Source of the DNA: Gammaproteobacteria bacterium
GTDB taxonomy: Bacteria > Pseudomonadota > Gammaproteobacteria > UBA1113
Reading direction: 5' to 3'
Length of the DNA stretch: 57,371 nt
Assembly (NCBI GenBank): GCA_020051155.1
Contig: JAGVJK010000022.1
Span: 1-57,371, forward strand
Shown: piece after piece, positions 44,523-52,544 of the stretch
Numbering within the stretch: the stretch's first letter is position 1
Layout: the number at the start of each line of letters is the position of its first letter
Translations under genes and position numbers: made by a program
The notes under the pieces: model-generated
Database searches by the model: none
What the model saw: the letters and a program-made list of their open reading frames with translations, nothing else
Told to the model about the DNA's origin: nothing

Positions 44523-45866
44523 ATGCAGCATATTCACATCTTAGGTATTTGTGGCACCTTTATGGCAGGGTTGGCGCAGATTGCACAGCAAGCTGGTTTT
44601 AGAGTGACGGGAAGTGATGAACATGTTTATCCACCCATGAGCACTCAGTTGGAACAATGTGGTATTGAAATTTTGCCTGGTGATGCGCTTTCGTCTTTCA
44701 ATGCACGCCCCCAGCAAGTGATTATCGGTAATGCATTATCGCGCGGTCATCCGGCAGTGGAGTTTGTATTATCAGAAAATCTTCCTTATATCTCGGGGCC
44801 GCAGTGGTTGCATGATCATGTGTTACAACATCGTTGGGTGTTAGCGGTAGCAGGAACTCACGGCAAAACCACCACCAGTAGCTTAATTGCTTGGATTTTA
44901 GATTTTGCCAAATTAGCACCAGGATTTTTAATTGGTGGTGTAACGAATAACTTTTCCAGCAGCGCGCGTTTGGGTCAAGCGCCTTTTTTTGTGATAGAGG
45001 CAGATGAGTATGATAGTGCGTTTTTTGATAAGCGTTCCAAATTCATGCACTACAATCCAAAAACCTTGATCTTAAATAATTTGGAATATGATCACTCCGA
45101 TATTTTTCCAAACTTAGCGGCCATCGAACAACAATTTCATTATGGCGTGCGACTTGTACCGCAGAATGGTTTAATCATTCGTGGTCAAGATGCTGCAATT
45201 GATCGCGTGATGGCGAAGGGTGTTTGGACGCCACAGCAAATCATTCATCAAGATTGGCAAGCTCGAGAGGTGGCACCTGATGGTTCTGCGTTCCAAGTTT
45301 ATTTTCGTAATGAATTCGTAGGGCAGGTACGATGGTCTTTGGTGGGCGAACACAATGTTCATAATGGTTTAGCCGCTATTGCTGCAGCGGCTCATGTGGG
45401 TGTATCTCCTGCAGTGAGTGTGGAAGCTTTAGCGACCTTTGCCGGCATTAAACGTCGATTGGAAGTGCGAGGTTGCGTGCGGGATATTACCGTGTATGAT
45501 GATTTTGCTCATCACCCTACGGCTATTCAAACCACGTTACAGGGATTGCGGCGTAAAGTCGGCCATGAACGAATTATTGCGATTTTAGATTTCGCCTCTT
45601 ACAGTATGCGTACCGGGGAACATCAAAACACGGTAGTGCCAGCGGTACAAACAGCGGATTGTAGTTACTTTGCGAAACCCGCAGGTTGTACTTGGCCTAT
45701 CGAAAGCTTGGCGCAGGATACTATTCAAGTTTACGATGCAACGCAATCGATCATCGATGAAGTTGTGGCTCACGCCAAACCAAAGGATCATATTGTGGTA
45801 ATGAGTAATCGTGGCTTTGAAGGAATTCATCAACGGCTGCTTTCCGCTTTGCAGGTATCAGCATGA
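44523..45866 (+). CDS. mpl: UDP-MurNAc:murein tripeptide ligase Mpl
   Basis: The 447-residue ligase joins recycled L-Ala-D-Glu-mDAP to UDP-MurNAc. The Mur-ligase order is clear: the N-terminal Rossmann ILGICGTFMAGLAQIA, the P-loop AVAGTHGKTTTSS (near residue 110), the Mpl-type FFVIEADEYDSAFFDKRSKF, and the C-terminal domain RLEVRGCVRDITVYDDFAHHPTAI. The ICGTFM motif (rather than GIGGxGM of MurC) supports Mpl. Its stop overlaps the ubiX start (ATGA). Confidence 0.95.
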   Translation: MQHIHILGICGTFMAGLAQIAQQAGFRVTGSDEHVYPPMSTQLEQCGIEILPGDALSSFNARPQQVIIGNALSRGHPAVEFVLSENLPYISGPQWLHDHVLQHRWVLAVAGTHGKTTTSSLIAWILDFAKLAPGFLIGGVTNNFSSSARLGQAPFFVIEADEYDSAFFDKRSKFMHYNPKTLILNNLEYDHSDIFPNLAAIEQQFHYGVRLVPQNGLIIRGQDAAIDRVMAKGVWTPQQIIHQDWQAREVAPDGSAFQVYFRNEFVGQVRWSLVGEHNVHNGLAAIAAAAHVGVSPAVSVEALATFAGIKRRLEVRGCVRDITVYDDFAHHPTAIQTTLQGLRRKVGHERIIAILDFASYSMRTGEHQNTVVPAVQTADCSYFAKPAGCTWPIESLAQDTIQVYDATQSIIDEVVAHAKPKDHIVVMSNRGFEGIHQRLLSALQVSA

Positions 45867-46459
45867 GTTCAGTAAAAACCATCACCTTAGCGATCAGTGG
45901 CGCCTCGGGTGCGCGGTATGGCTTACGTTTATTAGAGTGTTTATTACAGGCCAAACAAAAAGTTTATTTGGTGGTGTCGCCAGCGGCAAAAGCAGTTTTT
46001 CAATTAGAAGAAAACATTGAAATAACGGAAGATTATTTTAAAAAAAATTATGAGTATGCCGCTTCACAATTACATTGTTTTAGTGAAAAACAATGGACTG
46101 CACCGATTGCAAGTGGTAGCGGCATTAGTGATGCTATGGTGGTGTGTCCTTGCAGTAGTAGTACTTTAGCGGCGATTGCTCATGGGTTAAGTGATAACTT
46201 GTTAGAACGCGCAGCGGATGTCACCATCAAAGAAAAAAAACCACTCATCTTGGTGCATCGCGAAACGCCATTGTCAGTGATTCATTTGCAAAATATGTTA
46301 AGCTTGGCGAAAATGGGCGTTACCATCATGCCGGCGAGTCCAGGTTTTTATCAAAAACCGGAAGAGGTTGCAGATTTAATTGATTTTATGGTGGCAAGAG
46401 TGTTAGATCATTTAGGAATCCCACAAACCTTATTACCCCCTTGGGGCAAAGGAGAATAA
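45863..46459 (+). CDS. ubiX: flavin prenyltransferase UbiX
   Basis: The 198-residue enzyme makes prenylated FMN, the cofactor of UbiD decarboxylase in ubiquinone synthesis. Motifs: LAISGASGARYGLRLLE, IASGSGISDAMVVCPCSSSTLAAIAHG, ADVTIKEKKPLILVHRETP and the SLAKMGVTIMPASPGFY stretch. It is coupled to mpl through a four-base overlap and followed after 2 bp by the small membrane peptide gene. ubiD is not in this window. Confidence 0.95.
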   Translation: MSSVKTITLAISGASGARYGLRLLECLLQAKQKVYLVVSPAAKAVFQLEENIEITEDYFKKNYEYAASQLHCFSEKQWTAPIASGSGISDAMVVCPCSSSTLAAIAHGLSDNLLERAADVTIKEKKPLILVHRETPLSVIHLQNMLSLAKMGVTIMPASPGFYQKPEEVADLIDFMVARVLDHLGIPQTLLPPWGKGE

Positions 46460-46461
46460 TT

Positions 46462-46566
46462 ATGTCAAAGGATGCAGACAAAGTAGTGTTTACTAAAACC
46501 GGTGCAGTGGTTGGCTTTGTTGCGTATGTCATCGTAGCCGTCATCATTGTGAGTCTTTATCTTTAG
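46462..46566 (+). CDS. 34-residue single-pass membrane peptide
   Basis: ATG 46462 is preceded by AAAGGAGAATAATT, an excellent ribosome-binding site lying in the last codons of ubiX. The product (MSKDADKVVFTKTGAVVGFV..., TAG at 46564-46566) has a charged N-terminus and one hydrophobic helix (AVVGFVAYVIVAVIIVSLYL). It is too short for normal gene calling. Such peptides often stabilise membrane complexes (CydX and KdpF are examples), but nothing here points to a partner. It lies between ubiX and the SDR gene in the same transcription direction. Confidence 0.65.
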   Translation: MSKDADKVVFTKTGAVVGFVAYVIVAVIIVSLYL

Positions 46567-46583
46567 TCAATGAGGAGTCAACT

Positions 46584-47273
46584 ATGACAACCGTCTTAAT
46601 TACGGGAGCAAATCGTGGTATAGGTTTGGAGTTTGTCAAACAATACCAAGCAGCAGGTTTTGAGGTGATTGCCACTTGCCGCGATCCGCAGTTGGCGCAG
46701 GAATTAAAAACCGTCGCCGAAAAAGGTCGTGTCCAAATCGTAGAATTAGATGTAACGAATGAACAACATTTACGAGCGGTACAAGCTAGCTTGAACAATG
46801 TCCCGATTGATCTTTTAATCAATAATGCAGGTATTCTAGGTGATCGAGAGGAAACCTTTGGCGCCGTGCGCGCTGAAAATATGATGATGGTGTTTAGAAC
46901 CAATAGCATCGCACCACTGCAGGTGTCAGAGGTATTTTTACCCAACGTGTTACAAAGTGATTTGAAAACCATCGTGGCAGTAAGCAGTACGATGGGTAGC
47001 ATTGCAAGTAATGATTCCGGTGGCTATTATCCTTATCGTGCGAGCAAAGCCGCTTTAAATTCAGTAATGCAATCCATGGCGATTGATTTGGCACCGCAAG
47101 GGGTTCGAGTATTAGTATTGCATCCCGGTTGGGTTAAAACCGACATGGGAGGTGCAGGTGCACTTATTACTACTGAGGAAAGTGTGCAGGGCATGCGAAA
47201 CGTGATTGCCGATCAAGTGCGATTACCAGCCCCAGGATTTTATCGTTACGATGGGCAAATGATTCCATTTTAG
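46584..47273 (+). CDS. short-chain dehydrogenase/reductase (C-factor-like)
   Basis: The 229-residue SDR has the cofactor motif TGANRGIGLEF (residues 7-17), the NNAG motif (LLINNAGILGD), the active-site Ser in VAVSSTMGSI, and the YxxxK catalytic pair within YYPYRASKAALN (near 150). HPGWVKTDMGG fits the C-factor/CsgA-like subgroup. The substrate is not predictable. AGGAG precedes ATG 46584, and a strong bidirectional terminator follows. Confidence 0.9.
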   Translation: MTTVLITGANRGIGLEFVKQYQAAGFEVIATCRDPQLAQELKTVAEKGRVQIVELDVTNEQHLRAVQASLNNVPIDLLINNAGILGDREETFGAVRAENMMMVFRTNSIAPLQVSEVFLPNVLQSDLKTIVAVSSTMGSIASNDSGGYYPYRASKAALNSVMQSMAIDLAPQGVRVLVLHPGWVKTDMGGAGALITTEESVQGMRNVIADQVRLPAPGFYRYDGQMIPF

Positions 47274-47297
47274 TTAAATCAGATTGAAAAAAAGTAC

Positions 47298-47341
47298 ATA
47301 AAGAGTGCCTTCTCACTCAAAGGGAGAAGGCACTCTTTTTG
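47298..47341. terminator. bidirectional rho-independent terminator
   Basis: AAGAGTGCCTTCTC (47301-47314) and GAGAAGGCACTCTT (47324-47337) pair perfectly over 14 bp with a nine-base loop, flanked by T-run and A-run. It separates the SDR gene from the convergent LssY-type gene. Confidence 0.92.
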
Positions 47342-47399
47342 CAAGCTCCCCCAGAGAGAGAAAAAGGTGAAAATATTTTTAGCCAATAATCTCATAATC

Positions 47400-49484
47400 T
47401 TAAAATAAAAACTCTCGTATCGGCAGTAACCAGTGACTTTCGCTCATGGATTGTCGATCGGCTGCGCGGATCAACAAGGTACCGGCTTGCCATTCCGTGG
47501 GAAGAACGCGTTTTGGTTTCATGTTGCTAGGGTAAGTCACAATGCGCCATTGATTACCGAGCACTAAACTCTGCAAGGATAAAATTGCAGGAGGTAATTG
47601 TCGATAACGTCGGTGATTTTCCCAAAAATGAGCATTGCGAGATAATTGATAACTAATGTTACCAATCCATAAGGGTAATGTGTTATCGGTAAAATCAATA
47701 CGTGCTTCCCATAAACGTAATACGAGCACGATGTTCCCATTGATGGGTTTTACCATAACAAGTACAGGCGTTTGTCCTTCATAGCTTGAAGGGATCAACG
47801 GTAAATGTTTAGCATTGTCATCTTTAGAGAAACGACCAATGGTGTTAATGAGTGTTTGTTTTGGCACAACACTCCAATCATTGCGTTCCAATTGTGTTTG
47901 AATATTACGTAGGTTGTCGACCCATTGCACATTGATTAAATGAATGGGCACACCAAAACGGTTATTCCATAGGGGTGGGACGCTGCTATCCTGTTGCCAC
48001 CATTGCATGATCTTAATTTGTTTGCTCGGCCAAATCGGACGATAATCTTGCACTAATGTATTAAACTGCAAGTAGCAAACAATGCCATAAACCACACAAT
48101 ACACCAAGGCACCAATCGCATAAACTTTACCAAGTCGCAAGGTTGGATAAAGTTGACGTCGATAAGAAATAGTGACGAGGAATAAAGCACAAAGCGCGAT
48201 GAGAACGCCACCTAAAATATCTGTAAACCAGTGCGCACCTAAATATAAACGTGAAAGCACAACTACGGTAGTTAATGTAATGCTAAAACCATAAAGTAAT
48301 CCACGCAACCACCGTTCATAATTGTGGGCAATCAAAATAGAAAAAAATCCAAAAAATACGACACTCACCGCAGCGTGACCACTCGGGAAACCGTTGCTGG
48401 TATTTGGATTAATAATGTCTAGAGGACGTGGGTAGTCACTAAAATGTTTTAAAATGTACGCAAAGCCAGCACATAAGACAATGACAGCGATCCAATGCAA
48501 GGCAGCTCGCCACTGTTTTTGCAGAGCAAAGGTAATAAAAATAGCGGTACTGGTAGGGAGAAGAATCAATTTATCTCCCATCAAGGTGAGCAGCACCATG
48601 ATGCTAGAGCCACGAGGAGTTTGAATGGAGCGAAAGAAATTATGAATTGGATCATTGAGTGTTGTTAGAAAACCATTATCGATAACATTGATACTGACTA
48701 GCGTTGTGATGACCAGCGTGAGTATGCAGACTAAAGCAAGGGTTAATTGACCATGACTATTAGGATAGTAGGGATTCTGTAGGGCTAAACAAATTGGGCG
48801 AAAAGAGGCGTGTTGTAACAAGAAGCTCCACAACCGATCAAGGCGGTGATGAGTCCAGTCAATAAGTTTGAATAAGAGAATTTTAATCAACCAAAAAGTA
48901 AGACCAATGATGATTAAGGCAAGCAGGATCCACAGCACGAATTCTGTAGCAGTTTTGGGATCCAACTGTAATGTAGCAGCGCCAATCAGCATGCCCGGAA
49001 CCATATAAGCTGGCGCCCAAAGGATTGCTGAAAAAACATTAGAGAGATAAAAACGCCAAGGCTCTAAACGCATCATACCCGCAATAAGTGGGACCATTGG
49101 CCGCACGGCACCTACAAAGCGACCGAGAAACACACTTTTGCCGCCGTGATTATGAAAAAATGTTTCACTTTTACTGAGCCAGAGAGGATAGCGACGAAAT
49201 AGCCACATACCGCGAATATTATCTTTGAAGTAATAACCAAGACGATAACTTAAACCATCTCCCACAATAGCGCCGAGGATAGCGCAGAACACAGTACTCC
49301 AAGCGGGAATGATGCTCGCGCCTATCAGCGTACCGACGGCGGTCATCATCACCGAGCCTGGCATGATATAACCAGCAATGGCTAAGGACTCGGTTAAAGA
49401 AATTAAAAAAGTAACAAATCCCGCCCAATGTGGATGAATGTGCAACCATTCAATCACGGGTTTTAAGTAATGAATAATATCCAT
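47400..49484 (-). CDS. lssY: DedA-PAP2-LssY fusion membrane protein
   Basis: The 694-residue protein joins three modules. Residues 1-200 are a DedA/SNARE-associated domain (SLAIAGYIMPGSVMM, FLGRFVGAVRPMVPLIAGM). Residues about 270-450 are a PAP2 phosphatase with KHFSDYPRP, SGFPSGHAAVS-type GFPSGHA and SRLYLGAHWFTD, all three catalytic motifs intact. Residues about 490-694 are an LssY-C-like soluble domain of unknown function. The name comes from the Legionella lss type I secretion locus, where a similar protein is found, but a lipid-phosphatase and flippase role in the inner membrane is more likely. It has about ten or more helices. No lss genes are nearby. It ends convergent with the SDR gene. 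Confidence 0.85.
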   Translation of the reverse strand: MDIIHYLKPVIEWLHIHPHWAGFVTFLISLTESLAIAGYIMPGSVMMTAVGTLIGASIIPAWSTVFCAILGAIVGDGLSYRLGYYFKDNIRGMWLFRRYPLWLSKSETFFHNHGGKSVFLGRFVGAVRPMVPLIAGMMRLEPWRFYLSNVFSAILWAPAYMVPGMLIGAATLQLDPKTATEFVLWILLALIIIGLTFWLIKILLFKLIDWTHHRLDRLWSFLLQHASFRPICLALQNPYYPNSHGQLTLALVCILTLVITTLVSINVIDNGFLTTLNDPIHNFFRSIQTPRGSSIMVLLTLMGDKLILLPTSTAIFITFALQKQWRAALHWIAVIVLCAGFAYILKHFSDYPRPLDIINPNTSNGFPSGHAAVSVVFFGFFSILIAHNYERWLRGLLYGFSITLTTVVVLSRLYLGAHWFTDILGGVLIALCALFLVTISYRRQLYPTLRLGKVYAIGALVYCVVYGIVCYLQFNTLVQDYRPIWPSKQIKIMQWWQQDSSVPPLWNNRFGVPIHLINVQWVDNLRNIQTQLERNDWSVVPKQTLINTIGRFSKDDNAKHLPLIPSSYEGQTPVLVMVKPINGNIVLVLRLWEARIDFTDNTLPLWIGNISYQLSRNAHFWENHRRYRQLPPAILSLQSLVLGNQWRIVTYPSNMKPKRVLPTEWQAGTLLIRAADRQSMSESHWLLPIREFLF

Positions 49485-49490
49485 AAAAGT

Positions 49491-50459
49491 CTAAGACACC
49501 TTCTCTCCAGCGGCTTGTAAATCAGCATGATACGATGAACGTACCAAGGGTCCACTGGCTACATTACTAAATCCTAAGGATTTTGCAAACTCCCCAAGCT
49601 CATTAAATTCTGTGGGGGTTACATAACGAGCAACTGGGGCATGATAGCGGCTGGGTTGTAGATACTGGCCTAAGGTGACCATGTCAATGTTATGATCGCG
49701 CATATCGCGCAGGACTTGTCTGATTTCATCCATTTCTTCACCTAATCCAAGCATGAGCCCTGATTTGGTCGGGATGTTAGGATGGCGTTCTTTAAATTCC
49801 TTGAGTAAACGCAAAGACCAGGCATAGTCGGAGCCAGGACGTACAGACTTATAAAGACGTGGCACGGTTTCTGTGTTGTGATTGAACACATCGGGTAAAT
49901 GAGTGGCAACGGCTTCTAAAGCTCGTTCCATTCGTCCTCGAAAATCAGGGACTAGCACTTCAATCTTGGTGGTAGGACAAGCAGCTCGCACTTCGCGGAT
50001 ACAGTCGGCAAAATGGCCAGCACCACCATCCCGTAAATCATCACGGTCGACGGAAGTGATCACCACGTATTTTAATTGCATTTCTTGAATCGTTAGCGCT
50101 AAGTTGCGGGGTTCTTCTGGATCCAAGGGATCAGGTCGACCATGACCCACATCGCAAAAGGTGCAACGTCGGGTGCATTTATCGCCCATGATCATAAAGG
50201 TAGCGGTACCATGGCTGAAGCATTCTGGTAAGTTAGGGCAAGATGCTTCTTCGCAAACGGTATATAGACGATTTTCACGAAACTTTTTCTTCATTTGTGA
50301 AATGGCGTTGTTAGCAGGAATTTTGACCCGGATCCAATCAGGTTTCTTTAAAGGCTGCGCTGTGACTTCGATCTTAATCGGAATGCGAGCCATTTTGTCT
50401 TGGCCTTTTTGCTTCTGCGTCGGATCAAGGATCGAAGGGGTATTGGTTGGATTAGTCAT
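49491..50459 (-). CDS. lipA: lipoyl synthase
   Basis: The 322-residue radical-SAM enzyme inserts two sulfurs into octanoyl groups on lipoyl domains. Both clusters are evident: the auxiliary cluster [12 protein letters not shown] and the SAM cluster CTRRCTFC. The conserved C-terminal RSSYHAD, providing the last cluster ligand Ser, is present. It follows lipB with an eight-base overlap, so the two steps of lipoylation are coupled in translation. An internal start near [10 protein letters not shown] is possible. Confidence 0.96.
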   Translation of the reverse strand: MTNPTNTPSILDPTQKQKGQDKMARIPIKIEVTAQPLKKPDWIRVKIPANNAISQMKKKFRENRLYTVCEEASCPNLPECFSHGTATFMIMGDKCTRRCTFCDVGHGRPDPLDPEEPRNLALTIQEMQLKYVVITSVDRDDLRDGGAGHFADCIREVRAACPTTKIEVLVPDFRGRMERALEAVATHLPDVFNHNTETVPRLYKSVRPGSDYAWSLRLLKEFKERHPNIPTKSGLMLGLGEEMDEIRQVLRDMRDHNIDMVTLGQYLQPSRYHAPVARYVTPTEFNELGEFAKSLGFSNVASGPLVRSSYHADLQAAGEKVS

Positions 50460-51093
50460 GGGGCTCCCCGCTCACAAAATGTTCAGTGATTTGTTTGGTG
50501 AGGTATTTTACCAGAATAGGACTGACTTCAGCTAGGTTCTTAAGGCTATTGAGTGCAGATAATTGAGTCATTTTCATGTGGGCAAAGCCACAGGGGTTAA
50601 TTCGACTGAAGGGTTCGAGATCCATATCTACATTAAATGCCAAACCATGGTAAGAACGACCGTGGCGAATGCGTAATCCCAAGGACGCGATTTTAGCGCC
50701 ATCCACATAAACACCCGGAGCGTCTCGGCGAGCAACCGCGGTAATGCCAAGTTCGGCCAAGGTTTGAATCAGTGCACGCTCTACGGCACAAACAAAGGAG
50801 CGTACCGCCCATTTGCGCCGCTCAATATCGATTAAAAGATAAGCGACCAATTGGCCAGGGCCATGATAAGTCACTTGCCCACCTCGATCCACTTGAACCA
50901 CGGGAATATCGCCCGGGTTTAAAAGGTGTTCTGGCTTACCGGCTTGGCCTTGAGTGAAAACAGGAGGATGCTCTAATAGCCAGATTTCATCGGCGCTGCT
51001 AGCCGTGCGTTGGTCGGTGTAATCGCGCATTTTATGCCAAATAGGTTCATAAGGTTGCAAGCCAAGCTCACGGATAATCAGAGGTATCGACAT
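50452..51093 (-). CDS. lipB: octanoyltransferase
   Basis: The 213-residue enzyme moves octanoate from ACP to lipoyl domains. Motifs: [60 protein letters not shown] (catalytic Lys in GAKIASLG), and [13 protein letters not shown] (active-site Cys). It is the first gene of the lipB-lipA unit. All expected catalytic residues are there. Confidence 0.96.
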   Translation of the reverse strand: MSIPLIIRELGLQPYEPIWHKMRDYTDQRTASSADEIWLLEHPPVFTQGQAGKPEHLLNPGDIPVVQVDRGGQVTYHGPGQLVAYLLIDIERRKWAVRSFVCAVERALIQTLAELGITAVARRDAPGVYVDGAKIASLGLRIRHGRSYHGLAFNVDMDLEPFSRINPCGFAHMKMTQLSALNSLKNLAEVSPILVKYLTKQITEHFVSGEPHD

Positions 51094-51159
51094 GGTTCTG
51101 GAAGGGCCCTAGTTAAAATAAGTGCAGTTTAGGGCCTTCTTGCGAATGAGTCAATTTTG

Positions 51160-52398
51160 TTAATTGCTAATATTCCCATTGGAAGGTAGCTGACACCACT
51201 CTTGGACCGTGAGATAGCCGATAAAACCAGCCTGTGGATCGCGCCGACCTTGACTTTCTAGTGAGCAATTATGGGTTGCAGGATCACTGTAACTGCATGT
51301 GGATTGCACGTAAGTCAAAGAGACACTTGAGTCGGAATTGAGGGTTCCCATTAACACATCCTGTCCGCCATCGGCAATATGAGCACCGAGGGGATAAATA
51401 TCGTAGCTCGCAAGACCATGGGGAGTAGAGCCAGCTTGTTTAATCATATTCATTTTAGAGTCGCTGCTACCATTTGTGCCTGGCAAATAGACATATTCAG
51501 AGTTGTGTTGTTGATACTCATTGGAGAAGAAACTGTTGTTAATGGTATAAAATAAGTCGATATTAAAAGTATTACCAAGGGTGTCGCAGGTGGGCATGTC
51601 AGGGCCGCTGCCAAAGATACAAATAGGCCCACCACCTTGTGTTTTGAAGCCAGTCACGGGTAGATATTCAAGTTTGCCATTGTCCCCGAGGGAATGGCGA
51701 TTGTAGACCAGGGGGCTAACGTAATAGGTATTGTATCCAGGTGCAGAAATCGTGGAATTGGAGGCAGGACCAGAAGACAGCGGGTATTCTGCATTCGGGT
51801 TGATATCAAGATAAGCATTGACATACAGGATATAGCCCGTGGGACATGCATTTGCTGGAAAAACATAATTGACTCTGGAACTTCCGCCAGAGGTGGGCCA
51901 AAAAATAGCGCGATAAGAGCTATTAAATAGGAACTTATTGGTTTGGCTTAAGGGAATAGAGGCAGTGACTTGCGGCGATGCCACATTACAATTCGGTGGC
52001 GTTCCCGCGCAACTGGCATTGGGTAGTAATCCTACTAATTGTAAAGCAACATTTGCATTGGGCACGGTGGTGGTAACGGTCAGTGTATTGGCCGGTGTGT
52101 TGGCGGGAGGCGTTAATGTATAAGCCGCTCCCCAAGGATTCGTGTTGCTCGCCAGGGTTAAGTAGGCTTGCAAGTCGGAGAATTGTGTGGGTACGGTATT
52201 TTGATGATCAGAATAATAAGCGGATTCGGCCTGTAAAATCAGTTCCATTTGCGAAGCAGCTTTGCGCACTAAAGCGCTGCTGAGTCTCGAACGCATGATG
52301 TTGACCGTGGTGACGGTAATGATGGCAATGATCACAATCACAAACATCATTTCGATCAAACTGAAACCTTGGTTCCTTGGCAATGATTCCTTCCGCAT
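51160..52398 (-). CDS. large type IV prepilin-like protein
   Basis: The 412-residue protein has a class III (prepilin) signal: RKESLPRNQG followed by FSLIEMMFVIVIIAIITVTTV, with Gly before Phe+1 and Glu at +5. The remaining 370 residues are hydrophilic, Asn/Ser/Pro-rich, with several cysteines (ASCAGTPPNC, PICIFGSGPDMPTC, STCSYSDPATHNC). Ordinary pilins are 130-180 residues, so this is the size of a PilV-type tip adhesin or a lineage-specific pseudopilin. No shufflon repeats were noticed. A PilQ-like ATPase and a PilC/PilR-like gene begin 3 kb away, across the barA-like gene. Confidence 0.82.
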   Translation of the reverse strand: MRKESLPRNQGFSLIEMMFVIVIIAIITVTTVNIMRSRLSSALVRKAASQMELILQAESAYYSDHQNTVPTQFSDLQAYLTLASNTNPWGAAYTLTPPANTPANTLTVTTTVPNANVALQLVGLLPNASCAGTPPNCNVASPQVTASIPLSQTNKFLFNSSYRAIFWPTSGGSSRVNYVFPANACPTGYILYVNAYLDINPNAEYPLSSGPASNSTISAPGYNTYYVSPLVYNRHSLGDNGKLEYLPVTGFKTQGGGPICIFGSGPDMPTCDTLGNTFNIDLFYTINNSFFSNEYQQHNSEYVYLPGTNGSSDSKMNMIKQAGSTPHGLASYDIYPLGAHIADGGQDVLMGTLNSDSSVSLTYVQSTCSYSDPATHNCSLESQGRRDPQAGFIGYLTVQEWCQLPSNGNISN

Positions 52399-52491
52399 CG
52401 TCTCACATCCTAATGACTAATCGCATGAAAGTAAGTATATATCATATAAGATGTTAGCCAAAGCAGAAGGGATTTTTACTCCATCAATGAT

Positions 52492-52529
52492 CTCGTGGCG
52501 CAGAATGGGCGGCATGCTCGATCTTTACA
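52492..52529. repeat. partial copy of the 35.3-kb repeat arm
   Basis: CTCGTGGCGCAGAATGGGCG plus GCATGCTCGATC matches CTCGTAGCGCAGAATGGACG plus GCACGCTCAATG at 35357-35388 with a few changes. It lies between the prepilin and the barA-like gene. Confidence 0.65.
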
Positions 52530-52544
52530 AGCATAAAACTCCAT

